A stretch of 64,000 nt of DNA, taken from the NCBI RefSeq assembly GCF_003054555.1, contig NZ_CP026304.1:5146001-5210000 (forward strand), read 5' to 3'. Position 1 is the stretch's first letter. Every line of letters starts with the position of its first letter. The notes beneath the pieces were generated by a model. That model was not told the origin of the DNA. It searched no databases and worked only from the letters and a program-made list of their open reading frames with translations. This stretch comes from Streptomyces lunaelactis. Lineage in GTDB: Bacteria; Actinomycetota; Actinomycetes; Streptomycetales; Streptomycetaceae. Shown here in pieces: positions 53,924 to 63,651 of this stretch. The position numbers and the translations under genes are program-made.

Positions 53924-54318
53924 GGTGCGTCCCCCTTCGGGTAGTAGGGCCAACTAGCCGGAGCGGCCCGTTGGTCCGATCGGCTTGATTCCAGCGTCCA
54001 CCCCTGGGGCGTGGCCCGCACCACGGGCGGCTCCGCCCCGGTCGCCCGTTGGCCGCGGACAAGCGGGAAGATACGTTCGAAGTGCGGCCGATTCGCGTAG
54101 GGACAGGCCCGGGCGAGAGGCAGGGCCGGGCCGGCGGCCACATTCTCGACCGGCTGAACCGACAGCTGGGCCGACCGGGCGAAGAACGGCCGCCAAACGG
54201 CCCAACGGGAGCCGGGGGAGCGTGCCGCCTCCCGCCCGCCGGTGATTCTGTGACGAGCCGGCCCGACCGGTGCTGCGGCCCGCGGGACCGGGGCCACGCT
54301 CCGAGGAGGCACACCATC
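53924..54318. other. Divergent gap without genes
   Basis: A 395-nt region between the small membrane protein and the SDR gene. Apart from ribosome sites (GAAGGGGG on minus, GAGGAGG at 54303 on plus) I see no promoter with both hexamers, no repeat and no credible gene. The in-frame extension upstream of the SDR start is judged non-coding. Confidence 0.6.
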
Positions 54319-55158
54319 GTGAATCCCACCGCAGGCGCGGCACAGGGCGTGATCCCCGCGCACCTGCTGAAAGGCCAGAAGGCGCTCGTCACGGGCGCCA
54401 ACTCCGGTATCGGCAGGGCGACCGCCATCGGACTGGGCCGGGCCGGTGCCGACGTGGTCGTGAACTACGTGGCCGATCGCGACGCCGCCGAGCAGGTCGT
54501 CGACGAGATCAAGGGCTTCGGGGTGCGTGCCGCGGCGTACGAGGCCGACGTGTCCCAGGAGGACCAGGTCATCGCCATGGTCGACGGGATGGTCCAGGAG
54601 TTCGGAACGATCGACATCCTGGTGGCCAACGCGGGCCTGCAGCGGGACGCCCGGCTCACCGACATGACACTCGCCCAGTGGCAGAAGGTGCTGGACGTCA
54701 ACCTCACCGGACAGTTCCTGTGTGCCCGGGAGGTGACGAAGGAGTTCCTGCGGCGCGGTGTCGTCCCGGAGGTGTCGCGCGCGGCCGGGAAGATCATCTG
54801 TATGAGCTCGGTGCATCAGCTCATCCCCTGGGCGGGGCACGTGAACTACGCCTCGTCCAAGGGCGGCGTACTGATGATGATGCAGACGCTGGCGCAGGAA
54901 CTCGCCCCCCAGAGGATCCGAGTGAACGCGGTCGCCCCGGGAGCCATCAGGACGCCGATCAACCGCAGCGCCTGGGAGACGCCCGAGGCCCGGAAGGACC
55001 TGCTGAGGCTGATCCCCTACGACCGCATCGGAGACCCCGATGACATCGCCTACGCCGTCGTCGGCCTCGCCTCCGACCTCATGGACTACGTGGTGGGTAC
55101 CACGCTCTACGTGGACGGCGGGATGACCCTCTTCCCCGGATTCGCCACCGGCGGCTGA
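54319..55158 (+). CDS. Short-chain dehydrogenase/reductase
   Basis: A 279-residue enzyme with GTG 54319 chosen for its GAGGAGG site. NAD(P) motif TGANSGIGRA (~residues 26-35), NAG at the strand-4 end, catalytic Ser in MSSVHQLIP and YASSKG (Tyr and Lys). The end DYVVGTTLYVDGGMTLFPGF resembles glucose 1-dehydrogenase-like SDRs, but the substrate cannot be assigned. It sits alone between the divergent gap and the DUF2254 gene. Confidence 0.9.
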   Translation: MNPTAGAAQGVIPAHLLKGQKALVTGANSGIGRATAIGLGRAGADVVVNYVADRDAAEQVVDEIKGFGVRAAAYEADVSQEDQVIAMVDGMVQEFGTIDILVANAGLQRDARLTDMTLAQWQKVLDVNLTGQFLCAREVTKEFLRRGVVPEVSRAAGKIICMSSVHQLIPWAGHVNYASSKGGVLMMMQTLAQELAPQRIRVNAVAPGAIRTPINRSAWETPEARKDLLRLIPYDRIGDPDDIAYAVVGLASDLMDYVVGTTLYVDGGMTLFPGFATGG

Positions 55159-55314
55159 CGCTTCTCCTCAGGCGTCACCGACGACGACCTGCGGCGACGG
55201 CAGGCTGGACCCGGTCACCGGGACGCGTACGCCCCCGGCACTCGAAGGAGACAAGGTCGTGCTCTTCGGCAGCGCGCCACCAGGGCCGGCCCGTTCGGCG
55301 TCCGGAGGCCGGGA

Positions 55315-56616
55315 ATGATGTCCTGGGCGGTGGCCTTTCGGCTGCGGCAATATGCCAAATCAAGCCTGTGGATCATCCCGCTCTTCGGACTTCTCCTGGG
55401 CGCGATTCTCGCCCGGCTCGCCCAGGCGCTGGACGGAACGTTCCAACTGCCCGCGGAGTGGCGGTACTCCGCGTCCACGGCGAGCACCGTTCTGAGTGCC
55501 ATCGTCGGGGCCATGGTCGGCCTGCTCGGATTTGTGGTGACCATCGGTGTCCTCGTCGTCCAGCAGGCGACCGGAACCCTGTCCCCCCGGTACATGCGCC
55601 TCTGGTACCGGGACCGGCTGCAGAAGTCCGTACTCGCCACGTTCGCCGGGACGTTCGCGTTCGCCTTCTCCCTCCTGCGCTCCGTCGAGGAGGACTCCGT
55701 CCCCGACTTGGGGGTCACACTCGCCGGTCTGGCCGTCGCGGTCAGCCTGCTGCTCCTGCTCATCTATCTCAACCGGTTCACCCACAACCTCAGGCCGGTG
55801 GCCATCGCCGACCTGGTCACCCGCTTCGGGGAACGTGTCCTGGCCCGGTGGGCGGCGGAGGCCGGCCTTCCCGCGGTCCAGTACGGGGAGCACGGGAAGC
55901 CCTTGCCCGGTGAGGCGAGAACCCTTGTACGGTCCGAACGGGGCGGCTCCATCCAGGCGTTCCACGTGGCAGGGCTGAAAGCCGCCGCGGTGCGCCACGG
56001 CTGTACGTTCGTACTCACGCATCCGGTCGGCGACTTCGTGCCACCCGGCACCACCCTCATCGAGGTCCACGGCGGAACCTCGCAGCCGGATCCCCGGCAG
56101 CTGACGGGACTCGTGGCCCTGGGTGTCGAGCGGACCATCGAACAGGACCCGGCCTTCGCCCTGCGCATCCTCGTCGACATCGCCATCCGGGCACTCTCCC
56201 CGGCCGTGAACGACCCCACGACCGCCGTCCAGGTCCTGGACCACATCGAGGAGTTCCTGCACGTCGTCGGCAGGAACGAACTGCGCGCCGACTACGCGAT
56301 CGGCGACGACCGCGGCCGGCCGCTTCTGCTGTTTCCGGGCCGCACCTGGGAGGACTATCTCCAGCTGGCCGTCACCGAGATCCGTGATTTCGGCGCGAGG
56401 TCCACCCAGACCTGCCGGCGGCTCCGGGCCCTGCTGGAGAGCCTTCTCGACGTCCTGCCCGACCGGCACCTGGCCGCGGTGCGAGCGGAGCTGAGGCTCC
56501 TGGACGAGTCGGTTCAGCGGAACTTCACCGACCCCGCGGGCCGTGCCACGGCACAGGTCGGCGACCGTCAGGGCATCGGCGGGGGGCGCCCTCGGCCGTC
56601 AACGCCGCCCGGCTGA
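55315..56616 (+). CDS. DUF2254 membrane protein
   Basis: A 433-residue protein; ATG 55315 or 55318, behind GGAGGCCGGG. Two N-terminal segments (SSLWIIPLFGLLLGAILARL; VGAMVGLLGFVVTIGVLVV) and two more after LRSVEEDS, then a C-terminal soluble domain with DIAIRALSPAVNDPTTAVQV, the DUF2254 signature. The function is unknown. It is the last gene of the accessory run before glmS. Confidence 0.88.
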   Translation: MMSWAVAFRLRQYAKSSLWIIPLFGLLLGAILARLAQALDGTFQLPAEWRYSASTASTVLSAIVGAMVGLLGFVVTIGVLVVQQATGTLSPRYMRLWYRDRLQKSVLATFAGTFAFAFSLLRSVEEDSVPDLGVTLAGLAVAVSLLLLLIYLNRFTHNLRPVAIADLVTRFGERVLARWAAEAGLPAVQYGEHGKPLPGEARTLVRSERGGSIQAFHVAGLKAAAVRHGCTFVLTHPVGDFVPPGTTLIEVHGGTSQPDPRQLTGLVALGVERTIEQDPAFALRILVDIAIRALSPAVNDPTTAVQVLDHIEEFLHVVGRNELRADYAIGDDRGRPLLLFPGRTWEDYLQLAVTEIRDFGARSTQTCRRLRALLESLLDVLPDRHLAAVRAELRLLDESVQRNFTDPAGRATAQVGDRQGIGGGRPRPSTPPG

Positions 56617-56769
56617 GCGTGCCGCGAGCGGTTCGACCGGCTGCCCGAAGCCGGTGAGCCCCCGGTACCCGTGGCGCGGTGACTCGGTCACGAGGACCCG
56701 GCTTCCGCTCTGCGAACATACAGACACGTGATGCCGGTCTCCGGTACCCGTGGGCTCGAAGGGGTTGGT

Positions 56770-58617
56770 ATGTGCGGAATCGTGGGTTACGTCGGCGGGC
56801 AGTCGGCGCTTGATGTGGTCATCGCGGGCCTCAAGCGGCTCGAGTACCGGGGGTACGACTCGGCAGGCGTGGCCGTGCTCGCCGACGGCGGGCTGGCCGC
56901 GGCGAAGAAGGCGGGCAAGCTCGTCAATCTGGAGAAGGAGCTGGTGGGCCGGCCGCTGCCGACCGGGTCGACCGGTATCGGGCACACCCGGTGGGCCACG
57001 CACGGCGGGCCGACCGACGCCAACGCCCATCCTCACCTGGACAACGCGGGGCGCGTCGCCGTCGTACACAACGGCATCATCGAGAACTTCGCCGCCCTGC
57101 GGGCCGAGTTGGAGACGCGCGGGCACGCGCTGGAGTCCGAGACCGACACCGAGGTCGTGGCGCATCTGCTCGCCGAGTCGTTCTCGTCGTGCGGGGACCT
57201 CGCCGAGTCGATGCGGCAGGTGTGCCGGCAGCTCCAGGGCGCTTTCACGCTGGTCGCGGTGCACGCGGACGAGCCGGATGTGGTGGTGGGAGCCCGGCGG
57301 AACTCCCCGCTGGTGGTGGGCGTCGGCGACGGCGAGTCCTTCCTCGCCTCCGATGTGGCCGCCTTCATCGCGCACACGCGCTCGGCGATCGAGCTGGGGC
57401 AGGACCAGGTGGTGGAGCTGCGCCGGGACGGCGTGAGCGTCACCGACTTCGACGGGGTGCCCGCGGAAGTGCGCTCGTACCACGTGGACTGGGACGCCTC
57501 CGCCGCCGAGAAGGGCGGCTACGACTACTTCATGCTCAAGGAGATCGCCGAGCAGCCGAAGGCGGTCGCCGACACCCTGCTGGGCCGGATCGACGCGGGG
57601 GGCTCCCTCACCCTCGACGAGGTGCGGATTCCGGTTTCGGTGCTGCGGGAGGCGAACAAGGTCGTCATCGTGGCGTGCGGGACCGCGTTCCACGCCGGGA
57701 TGATCGCCAAGTACGCCATCGAGCACTGGACGCGTATCCCCTGCGAGGTGGAGCTGGCGAGCGAGTTCCGCTACCGGGACCCGATTCTGGACCAGCGGAC
57801 GCTGGTGATCGCGATCTCCCAGTCCGGCGAGACCATGGACACCCTGATGGCGCTGCGGCACGCGCGCGAGCAGGGCGCGAAGGTGCTGGCCATCTGCAAT
57901 ACGAACGGCTCGACGATCCCGCGGGAGTCGGACGCCGTGCTGTACACGCACGCAGGGCCCGAGGTCGCGGTCGCCTCGACCAAGGCCTTTCTGACCCAAC
58001 TGGTGGCCTGTTATCTGCTCGCGCTGTATCTGGGGCAGGTGCGCGGCACCAAGTGGGGCGACGAAATCCAGTCCGTCATCCGCGACTTGGCCAAGATCTC
58101 GGGCGCGGTCGAGCAGGTCCTGGAGACCATGGAGCCGGTCCGGCAGCTGGCACGTTCGCTCGCCGACAAGAACACGGTGCTGTTCCTGGGGCGGCATGTG
58201 GGCTATCCGGTGGCGCTCGAAGGTGCGCTGAAGCTCAAGGAGCTGGCGTACATGCACGCCGAGGGCTTCGCCGCGGGTGAGCTCAAGCACGGGCCGATCG
58301 CGCTGATCGAGCAGGATCTGCCGGTGGTGGTCGTGGTGCCGTCGCCGCGCGGACGCTCGGTGCTGCACGACAAGATCGTCTCCAACATCCAGGAGATCCG
58401 GGCGCGGGGAGCGCGGACGATCGTGATCGCGGAGGTGGGGGACGAGACGGTCGAGCCGTACGCGGACCATCTCATCCGGATCCCGGCGACACCGACGCTG
58501 CTGCAGCCGCTGGTCGCGACGGTGCCCTTGCAGGTCTTCGCGTGCGAGCTGGCGACGGCGCGCGGCAACGAGGTCGACCAGCCGCGCAACCTCGCGAAGT
58601 CTGTCACCGTCGAATGA
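56770..58617 (+). CDS. glmS: Glucosamine-6-phosphate synthase
   Basis: Makes GlcN-6-P from fructose-6-P and glutamine. ATG 56770 gives [10 protein letters not shown], so the catalytic Cys becomes the N-terminus. The glutaminase domain (~1-240) has [19 protein letters not shown]; two SIS domains follow with [15 protein letters not shown] and [14 protein letters not shown]. The end [12 protein letters not shown] is conserved. No glmS ribozyme is seen in the 150 nt upstream. Its stop overlaps acpS by 4 nt. Confidence 0.98.
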   Translation: MCGIVGYVGGQSALDVVIAGLKRLEYRGYDSAGVAVLADGGLAAAKKAGKLVNLEKELVGRPLPTGSTGIGHTRWATHGGPTDANAHPHLDNAGRVAVVHNGIIENFAALRAELETRGHALESETDTEVVAHLLAESFSSCGDLAESMRQVCRQLQGAFTLVAVHADEPDVVVGARRNSPLVVGVGDGESFLASDVAAFIAHTRSAIELGQDQVVELRRDGVSVTDFDGVPAEVRSYHVDWDASAAEKGGYDYFMLKEIAEQPKAVADTLLGRIDAGGSLTLDEVRIPVSVLREANKVVIVACGTAFHAGMIAKYAIEHWTRIPCEVELASEFRYRDPILDQRTLVIAISQSGETMDTLMALRHAREQGAKVLAICNTNGSTIPRESDAVLYTHAGPEVAVASTKAFLTQLVACYLLALYLGQVRGTKWGDEIQSVIRDLAKISGAVEQVLETMEPVRQLARSLADKNTVLFLGRHVGYPVALEGALKLKELAYMHAEGFAAGELKHGPIALIEQDLPVVVVVPSPRGRSVLHDKIVSNIQEIRARGARTIVIAEVGDETVEPYADHLIRIPATPTLLQPLVATVPLQVFACELATARGNEVDQPRNLAKSVTVE

Positions 58618-58982
58618 TCATTGGGGTGGGGATCGATGTCGCCGAGATCGACCGGTTCGCCGCGACGATGAGGCGTACGCCGGGAATGGCCGGACGGCTG
58701 TTCCTGGAGCGGGAGTTGCTGCTGCCGAGCGGTGAGCGGCGCGGTTACGCCTCCCTCGCGGCACGGTTCGCCGCCAAGGAGGCGGTGGCCAAGGCGCTCG
58801 GCGCACCCGGCGGGCTGCACTGGACGGACGCCGAGGTGTACGTCGAGGACAGCGGGCAGCCGCGGCTGCGGGTGCGCGGGACGGTGGCCGCCCGCGCGGC
58901 GGAGCTCGGTGTGCGGTCGTGGCACGTCTCGCTGAGCCATGACGCGGGGGTGGCGTCGGCCGTGGTGATCGCGGAGGGTTGA
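58614..58982 (+). CDS. acpS: Holo-[acyl-carrier-protein] synthase
   Basis: Transfers phosphopantetheine from CoA to ACP. ATG 58614 overlaps the glmS stop (ATGA). 122 residues: GIGVDV-type start [13 protein letters not shown] with the Mg-binding Asp, and [12 protein letters not shown] with the Glu. Housekeeping AcpS length; it depends on CoA from the CoaA pathway. Confidence 0.96.
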   Translation: MIIGVGIDVAEIDRFAATMRRTPGMAGRLFLERELLLPSGERRGYASLAARFAAKEAVAKALGAPGGLHWTDAEVYVEDSGQPRLRVRGTVAARAAELGVRSWHVSLSHDAGVASAVVIAEG

Positions 58983-58986
58983 CCGT

Positions 58987-60426
58987 ATGCGCATCGCTTA
59001 CAGCGTGGAGACCGTACGGGCCGCCGAGGCCGAGCTGATGGCGCGGCTCCCGGAGGGAGCGCTTATGCAGCGCGCGGCCGCCGGACTGGCCGCCGCCTGT
59101 GCCGGTCTGCTCGGCCGGGTGTACGGGGCACGGGTCGTCCTGCTCGTCGGCAGCGGGGACAACGGCGGCGACGCGCTGTACGCGGGGGCGCGGCTGGCCC
59201 GCCGCGGGGCCGGGGTCTGTGCCGTGCTCCTCGCCCCCGACCGCGCGCACCAGGGCGGACTCGCGGCCCTGCTCGGCGCCGGCGGCCGGGTCACCGACGA
59301 CCCCTTCGAGGTGCTCGCCGACGCGGACCTGGTCCTGGACGGCGTCACCGGCATCGGCGGACACGGCGGGCTGCGCCCGGACGCGGTGCCGGTGATCCGG
59401 GCCGCGCGCGGCTCCAACGCCGTCGTCGTCGCCGTCGACCTGCCCAGCGGCGTCGAGGCGGACACCGGAGAGGTCCGGGGCGAGGCCCTGCACGCGGACG
59501 CGACGGTGACCTTCGGTACGTACAAACCGGGCCTGCTCATCGACCCGGCGAAGGAGTACGCGGGAATGGTGCGGCTCGTCGGCATCGGGCTCGAGGACCA
59601 TCTGCCGTCCGTGCCCGATCTCGAGGCACTCCAACACGCGGATGTGGCACGGCTGTTGCCGGTGCCGACCGGAGAGAGCGACAAGTACCGGCGGGGCGTC
59701 GTCGGCGTCGTCGCCGGGTCCGCGCGCTACCCGGGCGCGGCCGTGCTCGCGGTGGCGGGCGCGCTGCGCGGCGGGGCCGGCGCCGTGCGGTACGTCGGGC
59801 CCGCCGCCGACGGGGTGATCGCCCGCTTCCCGGAGGCCCTGGTGCACGGCGGACCGCCCGCGAAGGCGGGGCGCGTGCAGGCGTGGGTGGTCGGTCCCGG
59901 GCTCGGCGACGGGATCGGCGTCGTGGCCGAAGTCCTGGACTCCGACGTGCCCGTGCTGGTCGACGCGGACGGGCTGCGGCTGCTCGACGCGGCGGCGGTA
60001 CGGGGCCGCGGCGCGCCCACGCTGCTGACCCCGCACGCCGGGGAGGCGGCCGCGCTGCTCGGCGTACCGCGCGAGGAGGTGGAGTCGGCGCGGCTCGCCT
60101 CCGTACGGGAGCTGGCCTCGCGCTATGGAGCCACGGTGCTGCTCAAGGGCTCGACGACCCTGGTCGCCGCGCCGGACGGCGGCCGGTCCCCGGTCCGGGT
60201 CAACCCGATGGGCACGCCGTGGCTGGCCACGGCGGGCAGCGGCGATGTGCTCTCCGGACTCGCGGGCTCGCTGCTGGCGGCCGGACTCGACGCGCGGGAC
60301 GCGGGGTCGGCCGCGGCGTATCTGCACGGGCTCGCGGCCCGCCACGCGGCGTCGGAGGGCGGGCCGATCACGTCGTACGAGGTGGCGGAGGCGCTGCGCT
60401 CCGCGTGGGGAGACGTCCAGGCTTGA
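58987..60426 (+). CDS. nnr: Bifunctional NAD(P)HX epimerase/dehydratase
   Basis: Repairs hydrated NAD(P)H. The N-terminal YjeF_N epimerase domain (~1-210) has GSGDNGGDALYAGARLARRG and VVAVDLPSGVEADTG; the C-terminal ribokinase-like dehydratase (~225-479) has KYRRGVVGVVAG, TPHAGEAAALLG and GTPWLATAGSGDVLSGLAGS. ATG 58987 is 4 nt after acpS, so the two are co-translated. Confidence 0.95.
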   Translation: MRIAYSVETVRAAEAELMARLPEGALMQRAAAGLAAACAGLLGRVYGARVVLLVGSGDNGGDALYAGARLARRGAGVCAVLLAPDRAHQGGLAALLGAGGRVTDDPFEVLADADLVLDGVTGIGGHGGLRPDAVPVIRAARGSNAVVVAVDLPSGVEADTGEVRGEALHADATVTFGTYKPGLLIDPAKEYAGMVRLVGIGLEDHLPSVPDLEALQHADVARLLPVPTGESDKYRRGVVGVVAGSARYPGAAVLAVAGALRGGAGAVRYVGPAADGVIARFPEALVHGGPPAKAGRVQAWVVGPGLGDGIGVVAEVLDSDVPVLVDADGLRLLDAAAVRGRGAPTLLTPHAGEAAALLGVPREEVESARLASVRELASRYGATVLLKGSTTLVAAPDGGRSPVRVNPMGTPWLATAGSGDVLSGLAGSLLAAGLDARDAGSAAAYLHGLAARHAASEGGPITSYEVAEALRSAWGDVQA

Positions 60427-60430
60427 TACC

Positions 60431-60472
60431 GGGGCTCCGCCCCGGACCCCGCGCCTCGAACGCCGGCGAGGC
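60431..60472 (+). repeat. Streptomyces intergenic repeat, copy 4
   Basis: GGGGCTCCGCCCCGGACCCC followed by GCGCCTCGAACGCCGGCGAG; 39 of 42 nt match the copy at 41647. GGGGC/GCCCC can pair at its left end. It lies 5 nt after the nnr stop and may act as a terminator. Confidence 0.7.
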
Positions 60473-60555
60473 TCGCGTTGCCGAGGCGGCACGCCGTGAG
60501 CAACCGCACAACTGTTGTACGAGCGCTGTCGCACCGCTCTGAGAGACTGGGCGCG

Positions 60556-61740
60556 ATGAGTCAGACACCACGCCTGAGAGCCCGCGCCGAGATCGACCTC
60601 GCGGCCCTGCGCGCCAATGTGCGCGCGCTGCGCGCCCGCGCGCCCCGTGCTGCCCTGATGGCCGTGGTGAAGTCGGACGCTTACGGACACGGCATGGTGC
60701 CCTGCGCCAGGGCCGCGCTGGAGGCCGGCGCCACCTGGCTCGGCACCGCCACCCCCCACGAGGCCCTCGCACTGCGCGCGGCGGGCATCCAGGGGCGGGT
60801 GATGTGCTGGCTGTGGACGCCCGGCGACCCCTGGCGCGAGGGCATCGAGGCCGATCTCGACATGTCGGTCAGCGGCCTGTGGGCGCTGCGCGAAGTCACC
60901 GCGGCGGCCCGGGAGGCGGGGCGGCCGGCCCGTATCCAGCTGAAGGCCGACACCGGCCTCGGGCGTAACGGCTGCCTGCCCGCCGACTGGCCCGAACTGG
61001 TCGCCGCCGCGCTCGCCGCCGAGGCCGCCGGCACGGTCAAGGTCACCGGCCTCTGGTCGCACCTCGCCTGCGCCGACGAGCCGGGGCATCCCTCGATCGC
61101 CGCGCAACTGGACGTATTCCGCGAGCTGGTGGCGTACGCCGAGAAGGCGGGTATCGAGCCCGAGGTCCGGCACATCGCCAACTCCCCGGCGACGCTGACC
61201 ATCCCTGAAGCGCACTTCGATCTCGTACGGACCGGCATCGCGATGTACGGGATCTCGCCCAGCCCCGAGCTCGGCACGCCCGCGGACTTCGGGCTGCGGC
61301 CCGTGATGACGCTCGCCGCATCCGTCGCCCTGGTGAAGCAGGTCCCGGCGGGTCACGGCGTCAGTTACGGGCATCAGTACGTCACAGCGGACGAGACGAC
61401 ACTCGGCCTCATCCCTCTCGGCTACGCGGACGGCGTCCCGCGCCATGCCTCGGGCCGGGGTCCGGTCCTGGTCGGCGGCGCGTGGCGGCGGGTCGCGGGA
61501 CGGGTGGCGATGGATCAGTTCGTGGTCGACCTGGGAAGGGAGAGGGTCGAGGAAGGCGCCGAGGCGCTGCTGTTCGGACCGGGCGACCGGGGCGAGCCGA
61601 CCGCAGAGGACTGGGCGGAGGCAGCGGACACCATCGCGTACGAGATCGTGACCCGCATCGGTACCAGGGTTCCGCGCGTCTACCTGAACGAGGACAACGA
61701 GGACAACGAGTTCTCCGACGGACGAGGAGCGGCACGGTGA
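60556..61740 (+). CDS. alr: Alanine racemase
   Basis: Makes D-alanine for peptidoglycan with PLP. ATG 60556, 394 residues. The PLP lysine is K39 in VVKSDAYGHG; the opposite-face tyrosine is in GHGVSYGHQY, and IPLGYADGVPR follows. The acidic repeat NEDNEDNE at the end is unusual but lies beyond the fold. Its stop overlaps the next gene by 4 nt (GTGA). Confidence 0.96.
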   Translation: MSQTPRLRARAEIDLAALRANVRALRARAPRAALMAVVKSDAYGHGMVPCARAALEAGATWLGTATPHEALALRAAGIQGRVMCWLWTPGDPWREGIEADLDMSVSGLWALREVTAAAREAGRPARIQLKADTGLGRNGCLPADWPELVAAALAAEAAGTVKVTGLWSHLACADEPGHPSIAAQLDVFRELVAYAEKAGIEPEVRHIANSPATLTIPEAHFDLVRTGIAMYGISPSPELGTPADFGLRPVMTLAASVALVKQVPAGHGVSYGHQYVTADETTLGLIPLGYADGVPRHASGRGPVLVGGAWRRVAGRVAMDQFVVDLGRERVEEGAEALLFGPGDRGEPTAEDWAEAADTIAYEIVTRIGTRVPRVYLNEDNEDNEFSDGRGAAR

Positions 61741-62963
61741 GCGAGACCAGCACGGGGGACGCCGTGGCGGCCGCGGCGGCGGCGGCCGCGACGGGCAACT
61801 GGCGCCGGGCGGGCATCGTCGGCGCCGCGATAGGTGTGATCGCGGCCGGTGCGGCCGCGGGTGTGGCGCTCGAGCGGATGACGGTCGGCCGCGGCATGCG
61901 CCAGAAGGCACGGCTCGCGCTGGACGCGTCCGGGCCGTACGGCGCACTGCGTGGCATGCCGGGCAAGGCGCTCGGCGACGACGGCACCGAGCTCTACTAC
62001 GAGGCCGACGAGGTGGACCCGGACGCGGGCGCCCCGCGCCGCCGCCGGCTCTTCGGCCGCAAGGCCCCGGCGCCGGTCACGGTCGTCTTCAGCCACGGCT
62101 ACTGCCTCAGCCAGGACTCCTGGCACTTCCAGCGGGCGGCCCTGCGCGGTCTGGTGCGCGCGGTGTACTGGGACCAGCGCAGCCATGGCCGTTCGGCCCG
62201 CGGCGCCTCCCAGTCGGGCCCGGACGCCGTGCCGGTCTCCATCGACCAGCTGGGCCGCGACCTGAAGGCGGTCATCGACGCGGCCGCGCCCGAGGGCCCG
62301 CTGGTGCTCGTCGGCCACTCCATGGGCGGCATGACGATCATGGCGCTGGCCGAGCAGTTCCCCGAGCTGGTACGGGAGCGGGTCGTCGGGGTCGCCATGG
62401 TCGGCACGTCGAGCGGAAAGCTGGGCGAGGTCAACTACGGGCTGCCGCTCGCGGGCGTGAACGCGGTGCGGCGGGTGCTCCCCGGTGTACTCAAGGCGCT
62501 CGGCTCACAGGCCGAACTGGTCGAGCGGGGCCGCCGGGCCACCGCCGACCTCTTCGCCGGCCTCATCAAGCGGTATTCGTTCTCGTCCAAGGACGTCGAC
62601 CCGGCGGTGGCGCGGTTCGCGGAGCGGCTCATCGAGTCGACCCCGATCGACGTGGTCGCGGAGTTCTACCCGGCCTTCGTGGAGCACGACAAGGCCGAGT
62701 CGCTCGCCGTCTTCCTCGAGGTGCCGGCGCTCGTCCTGGCCGGGGACAAGGATCTGGTCACGCCGAGCTCGCACAGCGAGGCCATCGCGGACCTGCTGCC
62801 GGACTCGGAGCTGGTGATCGTGCCGGACGGCGGGCATCTGGTGATGCTGGAGCACCCGGAGGCCGTCACGGACCGTCTCGCCGACCTGCTGGCCCGGGTC
62901 GGCGCGGTGCCGGCACCGGCTAACGTTGGCCCGTATGGAAGCACCGCACAGCCCGGCGGCTGA
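61737..62963 (+). CDS. Membrane-anchored alpha/beta hydrolase
   Basis: A 408-residue protein, GTG 61737 overlapping the alr stop. One N-terminal membrane segment (GIVGAAIGVIAAGAAAGVAL, ~residues 25-44), then an alpha/beta-hydrolase: oxyanion FSHGYCLSQDSW, nucleophile elbow GHSMGGM, acid LVLAGDKDLVTP, His in PDGGHLVMLEHPE. The substrate is unknown. Conserved between alr and tsaE in streptomycetes. It overlaps tsaE by 29 nt. Confidence 0.92.
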   Translation: MSETSTGDAVAAAAAAAATGNWRRAGIVGAAIGVIAAGAAAGVALERMTVGRGMRQKARLALDASGPYGALRGMPGKALGDDGTELYYEADEVDPDAGAPRRRRLFGRKAPAPVTVVFSHGYCLSQDSWHFQRAALRGLVRAVYWDQRSHGRSARGASQSGPDAVPVSIDQLGRDLKAVIDAAAPEGPLVLVGHSMGGMTIMALAEQFPELVRERVVGVAMVGTSSGKLGEVNYGLPLAGVNAVRRVLPGVLKALGSQAELVERGRRATADLFAGLIKRYSFSSKDVDPAVARFAERLIESTPIDVVAEFYPAFVEHDKAESLAVFLEVPALVLAGDKDLVTPSSHSEAIADLLPDSELVIVPDGGHLVMLEHPEAVTDRLADLLARVGAVPAPANVGPYGSTAQPGG

Positions 62964-63495
62964 GTCTGCCGCCCGACTCGCTGCCGTCCGTCTCGCCGTC
63001 GAGTCCCCCGAGGAGATGCAGGAGCTGGGGCGCAGGCTCGCGAAGCTGCTGCGCCCCGGTGACCTGGTGATGCTCACCGGCGAGCTCGGCGCGGGCAAGA
63101 CGACACTGACGCGTGGCCTGGGCGAGGGCCTCGGAGTCCGCGGCGCCGTCACGTCGCCGACCTTCGTGATCGCCCGCGTCCACCCCTCGCTGACCGGCGG
63201 CCCGGCCCTGGTCCATGTGGACGCCTACCGCCTGGGCGGCGGCCTGGACGAGATGGAGGACCTCGATCTCGATGTCTCGCTGCCGGAGTCGGTGATGGTC
63301 GTGGAGTGGGGCGACGGAAAGGTCGAGGACCTCTCGGACGACCGGCTGCATGTGCTGATCCACCGCGTGGTCGGTGCTGCGCCTTCCCCGGGGGAGACCG
63401 CTGGACCCGCGGAGTACGACGACCGCCGCGAGGTCACGCTGACGGGCTTCGGCGCGCGCTGGGCCACGGTCGATCTGACGTCCGTGGGGGCTTGA
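62935..63495 (+). CDS. tsaE: tRNA t6A synthesis ATPase TsaE
   Basis: Part of the TsaBDE complex that makes t6A37 in tRNA. ATG 62935 gives 186 residues. Walker A GELGAGKTTLTRGLGEGL (~residues 50-67), then TSPTFVIARVHPSL, VHVDAYRLGG and VVEWGDGKVEDL. The C-terminal ~50 residues are less conserved. tsaB and tsaD would be expected downstream, beyond the window or elsewhere. Confidence 0.95.
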   Translation: MEAPHSPAAESAARLAAVRLAVESPEEMQELGRRLAKLLRPGDLVMLTGELGAGKTTLTRGLGEGLGVRGAVTSPTFVIARVHPSLTGGPALVHVDAYRLGGGLDEMEDLDLDVSLPESVMVVEWGDGKVEDLSDDRLHVLIHRVVGAAPSPGETAGPAEYDDRREVTLTGFGARWATVDLTSVGA

Positions 63496-63603
63496 GCCGT
63501 ACTCGGCGGGGCTGTGCGGGTCCCGGTTGTGTACGTTCCGACAAGACGTCGGCAAAATGTTGCGCGAGCTGTGTCGTGCGTGGTCACATGGTAGCGAGAC
63601 GTG

Positions 63604-63619
63604 GTTAGGTCTACCTAAC
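63604..63619. promoter_or_regulatory. Palindromic operator-like site
   Basis: GTTAGGT (63604-63610), CT, ACCTAAC (63613-63619). The half-site TTAGGT resembles the DtxR-family (DmdR1/IdeR) iron box, whose usual form is 19 bp with longer arms. It is AT-rich against its surroundings and lies 32 nt before the small gene at 63652. Which protein binds is unknown. Confidence 0.45.
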
Positions 63620-63651
63620 TACGCCTGCCCCCGGAGCCTCAGGAGGCATCC

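Noticed and set aside
54049..54318. N-terminal extension of the SDR gene
   Set aside because: Arg/Gly/Pro-rich, no SDR homology, and a strong GAGGAGG site supports the GTG at 54319.
56617..56769. glmS ribozyme or riboswitch upstream of glmS
   Set aside because: No pseudoknot core or sequence resembling the ribozyme was seen; it is also rare in actinobacteria.
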